Origin: Solidesulfovibrio fructosivorans JJ]
GTDB taxonomy: Bacteria > Desulfobacterota > Desulfovibrionia > Desulfovibrionales > Desulfovibrionaceae
Direction: 5' to 3'
NCBI RefSeq assembly: GCF_000179555.1
Contig: NZ_AECZ01000023.1
Location: forward strand, 1 to 60,924
DNA length: 60,924 bases
Part shown: piece after piece, positions 50,000 through 57,056 of the stretch
How positions within the stretch are numbered: position 1 is the first letter of the stretch
Layout: the number at the start of each line of letters is the position of its first letter
Position numbers and translations under genes: made by a program
The notes under the pieces: generated by a model
What the model was told of the DNA's origin: nothing
The model's database searches: none
What the model saw: only the letters and a program-made list of their open reading frames with translations

Positions 50000-50347
50000 A
50001 TGGCCGGCGCGGACGACGTCATGCGCTCCGTCGGGGAGCTTGGGGAAAAGGGGAAGGACATCGCCGACGCCTTTTCCGGCAACGCGCACCACTCCCTGGA
50101 CGCCGCCCGGGGACTCTCGGATTTCTTCCACAAACCCGACAACCTGCTGGCCCTGGCCGTGTGCCTGGCGGCCGTCATCGGCCTGTACCGGCTGCTGCGC
50201 GCCGAGGGCATCATCCCGGCTCCGCGCCTGGGCACGGGGCTGGCCGGCACTTTCCTGGCCCGCCGCCTCGCCCTCTGGCTTGTGGTGTCCGTGGTCACGT
50301 CCGCCATCGGCCTGGCCCTGGCCCTGGCGCTCTCAAGTTATTTTTGA
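50000..50347 (+). CDS. Small two-helix membrane protein at the end of the Tad operon
   Basis: AGGGAG precedes ATG 50000. The 115 residues have a soluble N-terminal 45 (MAGADDVMRSVGELGEKGKD, HHSLDAARGLSDFFHKPD) and two helices (about 49-67 and 88-113) split by a basic loop. It lacks the GxxxxEY/F cleavage motif of Flp pilins, so it is not the missing pilin. No family is recognised. It ends 12 bp before a palindromic repeat that separates it from the convergent operon. Confidence 0.7.
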   Translation: MAGADDVMRSVGELGEKGKDIADAFSGNAHHSLDAARGLSDFFHKPDNLLALAVCLAAVIGLYRLLRAEGIIPAPRLGTGLAGTFLARRLALWLVVSVVTSAIGLALALALSSYF

Positions 50348-50358
50348 TGTGAACGCCG

Positions 50359-50428
50359 CCAGGGGGGGAAACTTTTTTCAAAAAGTTTCCCCCCCCCTGG
50401 ACCCCCCTTTCAAAAACTTTCCAGGGGC
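50359..50428. repeat. Palindromic repeat acting as a shared terminator of two Tad operons
   Basis: The stem has arms 50359-50377 (CCAGGGGGGGAAACTTTTT) and 50380-50400 (with two extra C), followed by ACCCCCCTTTCAAAAACTTT and CCAG. The plus-strand Tad operon ends at 50347 and the minus-strand one at 50432, so this symmetric element lies in the only gap between them, with T-runs in both directions. Confidence 0.8.
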
Positions 50429-50431
50429 GCG

Positions 50432-50758
50432 TCATTCCTTGTACGGCCGGTACTGCTCGAGAATCTTGTCGGCCACAGCCTTGCGCAGGGCGGCCACCTC
50501 GGCGTCGTCGGCGTAATCCTCGCTGGCGGCCAGGGCGGCGGCGGCATCCTCGAAGCCGGCGTCCCGGGCGATGGCGTCGAACTTGGCGTCGTAGGCCTCG
50601 GGCGTATCCCGCGACAGCGGCACGTAGTCGCTCGCGCTGACCAGGGCCAGGTAGGCATTGTAGAAGGCGACGATATTGGCCTTGGTCGTCGCCGCCGGGG
50701 CCAGGCCGGCCAGGGTCAGGACGAGGGCCGCCGCCAGGGCGATGGAGATCTTTTTCAT
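50432..50758 (-). CDS. Small periplasmic protein, last gene of the minus-strand Tad operon
   Basis: The start at 50758 (MKKISIALAAALVLTLAG) follows GGAGGAA on the minus strand, 23 bp after tadE. The 108-residue product has a signal peptide (about 1-23, ending APAATT) and a helical acidic mature part (NIVAFYNAYLALVSASDYVP, DAKFDAIARDAGFEDAAAAL, KAVADKILEQYRPYKE). No family is recognised. The link to the Tad pilus is by operon only. Its stop codon touches the palindromic repeat. Confidence 0.72.
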   Translation of the reverse strand: MKKISIALAAALVLTLAGLAPAATTKANIVAFYNAYLALVSASDYVPLSRDTPEAYDAKFDAIARDAGFEDAAAALAASEDYADDAEVAALRKAVADKILEQYRPYKE

Positions 50759-50781
50759 GGAGCGTTTCCTCCGGATGCGCG

Positions 50782-51279
50782 CTATTGGGCGGCCAGCGCG
50801 GTGCTCGTGTTGGGCTCGGGGCTCTTGCGGGCCGAGGCGGACAGCGTCAGCCCGTCGAAAAAGGGTTGCATGGGCGCGGTCATCGCCTTGTAGGTGTAGG
50901 TGATGGTGATCAGAAACGGCGTGCAGGAGCTCGAATTGCACGTCGGCCGCGTGGTCGGGCTCATGGCCAGGGCCGGCGGGTCCGAGGGATCGGATGTGTC
51001 GCGGCCTTGCTGCACGAGCGGGGCGTAGCTGTCCTGCTTGCCGTCAAAAAGGTTTTGGGCCGCGGACTGGTTGGTGATGTTCGGGTTTTGGGAGATGTCG
51101 TGGGCCACGGTGGTGGCCGCGCTTTCCAGGGTGAACTGGATGCGCAGGATGTTGGCGACTTCGATGATGCCAAGCAGCATGAAGACCAGCACGGGCAGCA
51201 CCAGGGCGAATTCCACGGCGGTCGCGCCCGATTCCCGGCGGCGGGAGACGCGCTGGTTGCGGAGCGGTTGCGTGCGCAT
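50782..51279 (-). CDS. tadE: TadE-like pseudopilin
   Basis: The 165-residue protein starts MRTQPLRNQRVSRRRESGATAVEFALV (cut: SRRRESGATAVEFALV). The basic leader followed by G-A-T-A-V-E-F is the TadE form of the prepilin peptidase site, with Glu at +5 after the Gly. One helix (about 20-42) follows, then a periplasmic part of 120 residues with a Cys pair (PTCNSSSCTPF). It should be trimmed by the TadV/CpaA peptidase encoded at 13.4-13.9 kb. AGGGA lies before the ATG. It follows tadG by 20 bp. Confidence 0.86.
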   Translation of the reverse strand: MRTQPLRNQRVSRRRESGATAVEFALVLPVLVFMLLGIIEVANILRIQFTLESAATTVAHDISQNPNITNQSAAQNLFDGKQDSYAPLVQQGRDTSDPSDPPALAMSPTTRPTCNSSSCTPFLITITYTYKAMTAPMQPFFDGLTLSASARKSPEPNTSTALAAQ

Positions 51280-51299
51280 GGTCGTGTCCCTTTTCCCCG

Positions 51300-52814
51300 T
51301 TATGGCGTGCCGGTGGTGGCTTCCTTTTTGCTCATGAGGCGCTGGCCGAGCTGCTGGCCGATCTTTTTGAACATGTCCTTGATGTCGGAACTGTCCGGCG
51401 CGTCGTAATAATGGTCGTCGGTGCCGGACTTGGACGAGGCGATCCGCTTCATGAGGCTTATGTCCGTGGCATCGGAGTCGCCGAAGCGGATGGCGAAGAT
51501 TTCCACCGGATAGTCGGCGTCGTTTTTGGCGTCGTCGGCCTCGTCCAGGACGTATTGGTTGAGCTTGCCGCCGTCGGTGCAATCCGGGATCTGGGCCAGG
51601 GTCGCCGAGGCCGTGGACAGGGTGTCGTAGGGCGAACTCGCGCTGTTGGGCCGCAGCCCCTGGCCGAAGTAGGCATTGGTCCAGTAGGCGTTGACGGTCC
51701 GCGAGGCCGAGGCGTAGCGGCCGCCGCAACGTCCGTCCTCGGTGTCGCCGTCGGTGAGCACGATCATGATCTTGCGCACCTTCTTGTCCGTGTTGCCTTC
51801 GGTGTAGGGGGCCTTGGGCGAGAGCACCTTGTGCCCCCATTTGATGCCTTCGGAGATGAGCGTGCCCGAGGTCACGGCCCCGGCGTTGATGGCGCCGATA
51901 TTGTCGAGAATGGCCTCCTTGTCCGAGGACAGGGCCCGGATGGGCGACATGCCGGAACAGGTTCGGTCGTAATAGGTGCTCACGCCGCTTATGGTGTAGC
52001 CGTAGAAGATGGAGTTGCGGCTGCGGGTGTCGCTGTATTCGGTCTTGAGCTTGCCGTCGTTTAGGGTGCCGTCGGCGTTGCGGCAGCCGGCCCCCACGCC
52101 GTCCGGGTCCCGCTCGGCCGTGACCGGGTCGTTGCCGTCGATGCGGACCTTGCCCTGGAAGGGGACCAGCCCGATCTTGGAGCGGGTGTTGGCCCCGGAA
52201 TCGGGCATGATGAGGTCGACCAGGTTCGCCGCCGCTTCCTTGACGTTGGCGATCGGCGTGCCTCTCATGCTGCCCGTGGCGTCGAGCACCATGACCAGTT
52301 CGATGTCGTTGTAGCCGGCGCAGGCTTCGGCCGTAACCGTGGTGGCGTCGAGGCCCACCACCTTGGACAGCGTCATGTCCACGTCGGCCTCGGCCGTGAC
52401 GCACACGCTGCGGGTGGCGCCGCCCGAGGAAATGTCGGTGGCCTTGGCTTCGGGGTCGTTGGCGGCCAGGTTGGTCGTGACCGCCTGCGAGACCTTGCCG
52501 TTGTCCACGTCCGGGTCGTCGGGCAGCTGGAGGCTTCCGGCCAGGGCGGCCGCGTCCACGGCGTTTTGCAGCTTGTTGTGGGCCACGTAGACGCGGCCGA
52601 GGTCCACGGCCACGCCCACGGCGGCCATAAGCCCGACCAGCGTCGCCGCGACGACCACGCTCGACGCCCCACGGGCGTCGCCGCGGCTAGTTTGCAGCCG
52701 GCAACGCCATGGTCGTCTTGGCCGAAATCGTGAGCGTATCCGATCCAGGCAAATTGAAAGGAGTGGGATTCCCCGAGGCGTCGTATTGCGGCATGAACGA
52801 GGGGTTGTAGTCAT
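51300..52814 (-). CDS. tadG: TadG-like von Willebrand factor A protein
   Basis: The body is typical: GASSVVVAATLVGLMAAVGV (membrane helix), AVDLGRVYVAHNKLQNAVDA, and then a VWA domain with a MIDAS site (VMVLDATGSMRGTP; IVLTDGDTEDG) from about 175 on. It is thought to lie in the envelope and to help adhesion or pilus stability. The start is not settled. The ATG at 52814 gives 504 residues but overlaps the tadF-like gene by 128 bp; the only later in-frame start is GTG 52658, which would cut off the basic segment and GAS box that precede the helix in this family. The longer form, or a CTG start at about 52697, is therefore preferred. Confidence 0.8.
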   Translation of the reverse strand: MTTTPRSCRNTTPRGIPLLSICLDRIRSRFRPRRPWRCRLQTSRGDARGASSVVVAATLVGLMAAVGVAVDLGRVYVAHNKLQNAVDAAALAGSLQLPDDPDVDNGKVSQAVTTNLAANDPEAKATDISSGGATRSVCVTAEADVDMTLSKVVGLDATTVTAEACAGYNDIELVMVLDATGSMRGTPIANVKEAAANLVDLIMPDSGANTRSKIGLVPFQGKVRIDGNDPVTAERDPDGVGAGCRNADGTLNDGKLKTEYSDTRSRNSIFYGYTISGVSTYYDRTCSGMSPIRALSSDKEAILDNIGAINAGAVTSGTLISEGIKWGHKVLSPKAPYTEGNTDKKVRKIMIVLTDGDTEDGRCGGRYASASRTVNAYWTNAYFGQGLRPNSASSPYDTLSTASATLAQIPDCTDGGKLNQYVLDEADDAKNDADYPVEIFAIRFGDSDATDISLMKRIASSKSGTDDHYYDAPDSSDIKDMFKKIGQQLGQRLMSKKEATTGTP

Positions 52815-53130
52815 GGTCCACCTGCACGGTTACGTTGTTGTTTGCGTCGCGGGGGGAGATGGTCACGGTCGGCTCGGCGCCGTCGAAAAGCGACTTCCCG
52901 GACGCGTCCGTGAGCACCGTGTTTTTGATGTAATCCTCGACCCCGCCCGTCTCGCCGTTTTGCCGCGCCAGCATGCGCGCCCCTTCCATGGCCGCGTTTT
53001 GCAACTGGGAATACTCGGTCAGGGCCCGGCTCGCCTCCACGAGAATGAGGAGCAGGGGGACGAGCAACACCATGGCGATGGCCATTTCCACGGCCGCCAG
53101 GCCGCGCTGGTCCCTGTGAAGTCGTTTCAT
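52687..53130 (-). CDS. TadE/TadF-like pseudopilin
   Basis: The 147-residue protein begins MKRLHRDQRGLAAVEMAIAM: a basic leader, then G-L-A-A-V-E-M, the prepilin peptidase box with Glu at +5. A helix (about 12-35) and a periplasmic part with TEYSQLQNAAMEGARMLARQ, the common TadE/F core, follow. ATG 53151 (MTSEIRAM) is an alternative start. It is the first gene of the minus-strand Tad operon; a palindrome and a sigma-54-like sequence lie upstream. Its last codons overlap the long form of tadG. Confidence 0.83.
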   Translation of the reverse strand: MKRLHRDQRGLAAVEMAIAMVLLVPLLLILVEASRALTEYSQLQNAAMEGARMLARQNGETGGVEDYIKNTVLTDASGKSLFDGAEPTVTISPRDANNNVTVQVDHDYNPSFMPQYDASGNPTPFNLPGSDTLTISAKTTMALPAAN

Positions 53131-53173
53131 GGCACGTATCTCGCTTGTCATTTTTCTAGGATGCGCAATTCCC

Positions 53174-53193
53174 CCTAGGGGCATTCCCCTAGG
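53174..53193. promoter_or_regulatory. Perfect inverted repeat, possible operator of the minus-strand Tad operon
   Basis: CCTAGGGG-CATT-CCCCTAGG has 8-bp arms and lies 44-63 bp upstream of the tadF-like start, just downstream of the sigma-54-like element at 53198-53213, so it would cover the transcription start. There is no T-run. This is the layout of a repressor site, but it is an inference. Confidence 0.45.
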
Positions 53194-53197
53194 CGTC

Positions 53198-53213
53198 TGA
53201 AAGATTCATGCCA
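53198..53213 (-). promoter_or_regulatory. Degenerate sigma-54-like promoter for the minus-strand Tad operon
   Basis: On the minus strand it reads TGGCATGAATCTTTCA. It matches TGGCA at -24 with correct spacing, but the -12 GC reads TC. It resembles the better site before cpaB (TGGCAGGCTTCTTGCT) in most other bases. The mismatch is in a key position, so function is uncertain. Confidence 0.35.
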
Positions 53214-53469
53214 GGGCGGGGGAAGGGAGTCGGAGGCGGCCGGCTCGCGCAACAGGGCCGCTGGGCAAATCTTTTTTGCCCGAACCGGAAAAGGCCGGCG
53301 GCCGCGTCGGATGGAGTCTATGAATCGTGGATTGTATCGCGGTCGAACCACTTTTTGTGGAGGCGTTCTTCCAGCAAAGGACGGCGGGGGGATGCCCTCG
53401 TCCGGCGGCCGTGTTTACCCCCTCGTCCGCCTTTGCTATACAGGGCGAAGGATAAGGGGAGGGCTCGCG

Positions 53470-54495
53470 GTGAAGGAAAAGGTACGGGCGGCGCTTGCGG
53501 CCGCGCTGGTGGCCGTGTGTCTGGCCGGGCTCGGCGGCTTGGCCGGCTGCGCCGGGTCCAAGGGAAAATCCGGGCCGGACGCCCTGGCCGGCAAGCCCGG
53601 GGTCGAGGCCCTGGCCGCCGGCGATGCCGCGCTTGCCCACGGCGATCCCAAGGACGCCGGCCGGCTTTATCTGGCGGCGCTTGCCGCCGGTGCCGCGCCC
53701 GCCGTGGTCCACACCCGCATGGGCGACCTGTACCTGCGCGTGGGCAATTATCCCAATGCCGCCATGGCCTACCGGGCGGCGCTCAAGGCCGAGCCGAAGC
53801 ACGCCCCGGCCCTGCAAGGGCTCGGCTTCGCCCTCTACCTCGGCGGGGCCAAGGACGAGGCGGCCAAGGCCCTGGCCAACGCCTTGGAGCTTTCGCCGTC
53901 CCTGTCCCGCGCGGCGGCCCTGCTCGGGGCCATCGAGGCCCGGGAAGGCCGGCCCGAGGCGGCGCTTGCCGTGTACGACAAATCCCTGGCCGTCGGCTTC
54001 GACCCGGATGTGGAGAACAACCGGGGCATCGCGCTCATGCTCATGGGCCGCACCGAGGACGCCGTGGCCGCGTTTTCCAAGGCCGGGGCGGTGAAGAAAT
54101 CCCCCAAGATCGCCAACAACCTGGGGCTGGCCCTGTGCAAGCTTGGCCGCTACGACGACGCCTACTCGGCGTTCGCCAGCGTCGCCGGCGAGTCCACGGC
54201 GCTCAACAACGTCGGCGTGTGCTACATGGAGGCCGGCAATAAGGCCAAGGCCCAGGAATTTTTCGAACGGGCCATCGCCGCCAATCCGAAGTTCTACCCC
54301 GTGGCCCACGACAACCTGACCCGCTTGTCCACGGCCGAGGAGGTGGCCCTGCCGTCCTCCGCCCCGGCCCGGCCGGCCGCCGGAGCCCCCGCGCCCCAGC
54401 CGGCCGTAGCCAAGCCCGCCGTCGCGCCCGCCGCGCCGGCTACGTCGGGACGGGCCGCCACGGTCGAACGCCTGGACAGATTGGAGATGCCCTAG
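53470..54495 (+). CDS. tadD: TPR lipoprotein of the TadD type
   Basis: GTG 53470 follows GGGGAGGG; the frame extends upstream to 53311 but that part has no signal peptide at its start. The 341-residue protein has a lipobox LAGC at about 24-27 and six or so TPR repeats (about 45-290: VVHTRMGDLYLRVGNYPNAA, ALQGLGFALYLGGAKDEAAK, VENNRGIALMLMGRTEDAVA, IANNLGLALCKLGRYDDAYS, ALNNVGVCYMEAGNKAKAQE), then an Ala/Pro-rich tail. TadD is the TPR lipoprotein required in Tad systems, probably acting with the secretin. It is divergent from the tadFGE operon and lies 39 bp before a kinase gene. Confidence 0.85.
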   Translation: MKEKVRAALAAALVAVCLAGLGGLAGCAGSKGKSGPDALAGKPGVEALAAGDAALAHGDPKDAGRLYLAALAAGAAPAVVHTRMGDLYLRVGNYPNAAMAYRAALKAEPKHAPALQGLGFALYLGGAKDEAAKALANALELSPSLSRAAALLGAIEAREGRPEAALAVYDKSLAVGFDPDVENNRGIALMLMGRTEDAVAAFSKAGAVKKSPKIANNLGLALCKLGRYDDAYSAFASVAGESTALNNVGVCYMEAGNKAKAQEFFERAIAANPKFYPVAHDNLTRLSTAEEVALPSSAPARPAAGAPAPQPAVAKPAVAPAAPATSGRAATVERLDRLEMP

Positions 54496-54534
54496 GCCGG
54501 GGCGATTGCCCGCCCCGGAAAGGCGAGACGCGAC

Positions 54535-56751
54535 ATGGCCGCATCCTCCCAACCGACACCCGCGCCCCTGCGCCTGCTGGTGGCCGACGACGAGCCGCGC
54601 ATCCTCGACCTTTTCACCGAAATCCTGGCCCCCCAGGACGATGTCCTGGGCGGTCTCGACGGTCTCGGGGGCGCGCCCCCCGTGCCCGACGCCCCCCGGT
54701 TCGAGCTGACCCTTTGCCGCCAGGGCGAGGAGGCGGTCGCGGCCGTGGTCGCGGCCAAACGCGAACACCGGCCCTTTGCCGCCGCCTTTCTGGATATCGA
54801 CATGCCGCCCGGGCATGGCGGCCTTTTCGCGGCCGAGGCCATACGGGCCCTCGATTCCGGGGTCCAGATCGTGGTGGTCACCACCTTCACCGACGTCGAT
54901 CCGGCCACCATCGCCGCCCGGGTGCCGCCGGCCGACAAGCTGCTCTACATCCAAAAGCCCTTCCACTCCCAGGAGATCCGCCAGTTCGCCACCTCCCTGT
55001 GCGCCAAATGGCGGGCCGAACGCGATTTCGCCGCGCTCAAAAGCCGCCTGGAAACCCGCGTTACCGAGCGCACCGCCGCCCTGGCCAGCGCCAACCGCAA
55101 GCTCACCCGGGAAATCGACGAGCGCGAACGCGTCACCAAACTCATCGTCACGGCCAAGCGCGAATGGGAGGGCATCTTCGACTCCGTTCAGGATATGGTC
55201 GTGGTCATCGACAGCGAGCGGCGGGTGCGCCGCCTCAACCTGGCCATGGCCCACCGCCTGGGCCTGCCGCCCCGGGAGGTCGTCGGCCGCGAGGCCGCCT
55301 TCGTCTTCGATCCGCCAGACAAGCCCGGCGAGCGCTCCCGGGAAATCCTGGCCATGACCGACGGCCGCCACCATTCCCGGGAAATCGCCATCCCGAGGCT
55401 GCACGGGGAATTCCTCGTCACCGCCTCGCCGCTCTCCCACGCCGACGACGCCCCCATCGGCACCGTGTTCGTGGCCCACGACATCACCGAACGCAAAAAT
55501 CTCGAACAACGCCTGCGCCAGAGCCAGAAAATGGAGGCCATCGGCACTCTGGCCGGCGGCATCGCCCACGATTTCAACAACATCCTCGGCATCATCATGG
55601 GCTTCACCGAGATGATCGAAGGCGACGCCCCCCCGGACAGTCCGCTCGCCCGCCGCGTCGACCATATTCTGTCCGCCTGCCGCCGGGCCAGGGACCTCGT
55701 GCTCCAGATCCTCTCCTTCAGCCGCCAGAACGAACAAGGGGCCAAGCCCCTGCACGTGGGGCCGCTGGTCAAGGAGACCCTCAAGCTCATCCGGGCCACC
55801 GTGCCCAACTCCATCGAACTCGTGGACGCCGTGCGCCCCGGCCGCGATACCGTCCTGGCCGAGCCCACCCAGATCCAGCAGATCATCATGAACCTGTGCG
55901 GCAACGCGGCCCAGGCCATGCGCGATACGGGAGGCGTGCTGGAGGTGGGGCTGGAGGAATGCCCCGGCGGCCTTTGCCCCATCGCCAACGACGCGCCGCC
56001 CGCCGATTGTCTGCGCCTGTGGGTGCGCGACACCGGCCCCGGCATCCCCGGCGAGATTCAGGAGCGGATTTTCGATCCCTTTTTCACCACGAAAAAACCC
56101 GGCGAGGGCACGGGCATGGGCCTGGCCGTGGCCCACGGCATCGTGCGCAAGTACAACGGGGACATCAAGGTCGAAAGCGCCCCGGGCCAGGGCGCGACCT
56201 TCAGCGTCTACCTGCCCCTGGCCGAACATGCGGGCGAGGTCGACCAGGAGGCCGGACCCCAGCCGCGCATGGGCCGGGGACGCGTGCTGTTCGTCGATGA
56301 CGAGCCGGCTCTGGCCGAAATCGGCCGCGAACTCCTCGAATCCCTGGGCTACGCCGTCCAGGCCGAAACCGATCCCCGGCGGGCACTGGCCCGCATCCAA
56401 AAAGATCCCATCGCCTGCGACCTCATGGTCACCGACCAGAACATGCCGGGCCTAAGCGGCGCCGACCTCGCCCGCGAGGCCCTGGCTATCCGTCCCGATC
56501 TGCCGGTGCTCATGCTCACCGGCTTCAGCGAGACCATGAGTAGGGAGGCTGCCCGGGCCATCGGCATCCGCGACCTGCTTCTCAAGCCCATCCTGCGCCG
56601 CGACCTGGCCGCCGCCATCGAGGCGGCGTTGGCGAATGGCGGGGCTGGAGGGAACGGAGGGAATGGGGGAAACGGCGGGAATGGCGGGAATGGAAGGAAA
56701 GAGGCGGGAGGGGCGTCGCCCCTCCCGGACCCTCCCGACCGGGGGGCTTGA
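54535..56751 (+). CDS. Hybrid histidine kinase: receiver, PAS, kinase, receiver
   Basis: The 738-residue cytosolic protein has receiver 1 at about 12-155 with Asp87 (FLDIDMPPGHGG; longer than usual because of an insertion around 30-60), a coiled coil (about 165-205), a PAS domain (about 210-320), HisKA with His345 (GGIAHDFNNILGIIMGFTEM), HATPase (NLCGNAAQAM, DTGPGIP, GEGTGMGLAVAHG) and receiver 2 at about 580-700 with Asp634 (VTDQNMPGLSG). It belongs to the kind that starts with a receiver and may take phosphate from another kinase. The tail (about 701-738) is a GGNGGN repeat and then residues encoded within palindromes; the TGA stop lies in the loop of a hairpin. Its place after tadD suggests, but does not prove, a link to Tad regulation. 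Confidence 0.87.
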   Translation: MAASSQPTPAPLRLLVADDEPRILDLFTEILAPQDDVLGGLDGLGGAPPVPDAPRFELTLCRQGEEAVAAVVAAKREHRPFAAAFLDIDMPPGHGGLFAAEAIRALDSGVQIVVVTTFTDVDPATIAARVPPADKLLYIQKPFHSQEIRQFATSLCAKWRAERDFAALKSRLETRVTERTAALASANRKLTREIDERERVTKLIVTAKREWEGIFDSVQDMVVVIDSERRVRRLNLAMAHRLGLPPREVVGREAAFVFDPPDKPGERSREILAMTDGRHHSREIAIPRLHGEFLVTASPLSHADDAPIGTVFVAHDITERKNLEQRLRQSQKMEAIGTLAGGIAHDFNNILGIIMGFTEMIEGDAPPDSPLARRVDHILSACRRARDLVLQILSFSRQNEQGAKPLHVGPLVKETLKLIRATVPNSIELVDAVRPGRDTVLAEPTQIQQIIMNLCGNAAQAMRDTGGVLEVGLEECPGGLCPIANDAPPADCLRLWVRDTGPGIPGEIQERIFDPFFTTKKPGEGTGMGLAVAHGIVRKYNGDIKVESAPGQGATFSVYLPLAEHAGEVDQEAGPQPRMGRGRVLFVDDEPALAEIGRELLESLGYAVQAETDPRRALARIQKDPIACDLMVTDQNMPGLSGADLAREALAIRPDLPVLMLTGFSETMSREAARAIGIRDLLLKPILRRDLAAAIEAALANGGAGGNGGNGGNGGNGGNGRKEAGGASPLPDPPDRGA

Positions 56752-56946
56752 TGCCCCCCGGACCCCCCTTTACCGGGTTGGGCTGGTGGGCCGGAGCGGC
56801 GGGGGATAGGGCATGGGTTGGTCTCTTGGGGCGGCGGGACGTCCTTTGTTTGTCGCCGCAATCGGCCCGGCGGCACGAGGCGCTTCGCGCCTCGACGCCG
56901 GACGCGATTGCGGCAACAACCGCGCCAGCGGCGAAGCGCCGCATGG
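56739..56946 (+). repeat. Multi-hairpin repeat, copy B
   Basis: The parts match copy A (22899-23084): CCGGGGGGC-TTGAT-GCCCCCCGG (56739-56761), ACCCCCCTTTACCGGGTTGGG, a variable stretch, a long hairpin (outer arms 56850-56864 and 56905-56919 with one mismatch; inner CGAGGCGC-TTC-GCGCCTCG at 56876-56894), then GCGGCGAAGCGCCGC and ATGGAAG. In the first hairpin an A-T pair of copy A is a G-C pair here, a compensatory change. The upstream hairpin GGGAGGGGC-GTC-GCCCCTCCC (56706-56726) lies inside the kinase gene. Confidence 0.88.
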
Positions 56947-56982
56947 AAGATGTTTGTTTTTTTGAGGTGGGCATGAAGCCCG

Positions 56983-57050
56983 TTGAAAGTTTTTGAAGGG
57001 GGTCCAGGGGGAAACTTTTTTCAAAAAGTTTCCCCCTGGCCGCCGGAGGC
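56983..57050 (-). repeat. Palindromic repeat with Shine-Dalgarno box for the HerA-like gene
   Basis: GAAAGTTTTTGAAGGGGGTCC leads into a perfect 17-bp stem (arms 57004-57020 and 57023-57039, loop TC) and the box GGCCGCCGGAGGC (57038-57050). The GGAGG at 57045-57049 lies seven bases before ATG 57057. It is the unit of 8962-9036 in reverse, and its box equals the one before glxR. No other ribosome site for the next gene exists. Confidence 0.85.
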
Positions 57051-57056
57051 GCATGT

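Noticed and set aside
50000-50347. Small protein after tadC considered as the Flp pilin
   Set aside because: It has two helices and no G-x4-E-Y/F cleavage motif, and its helix is not near the N-terminus.
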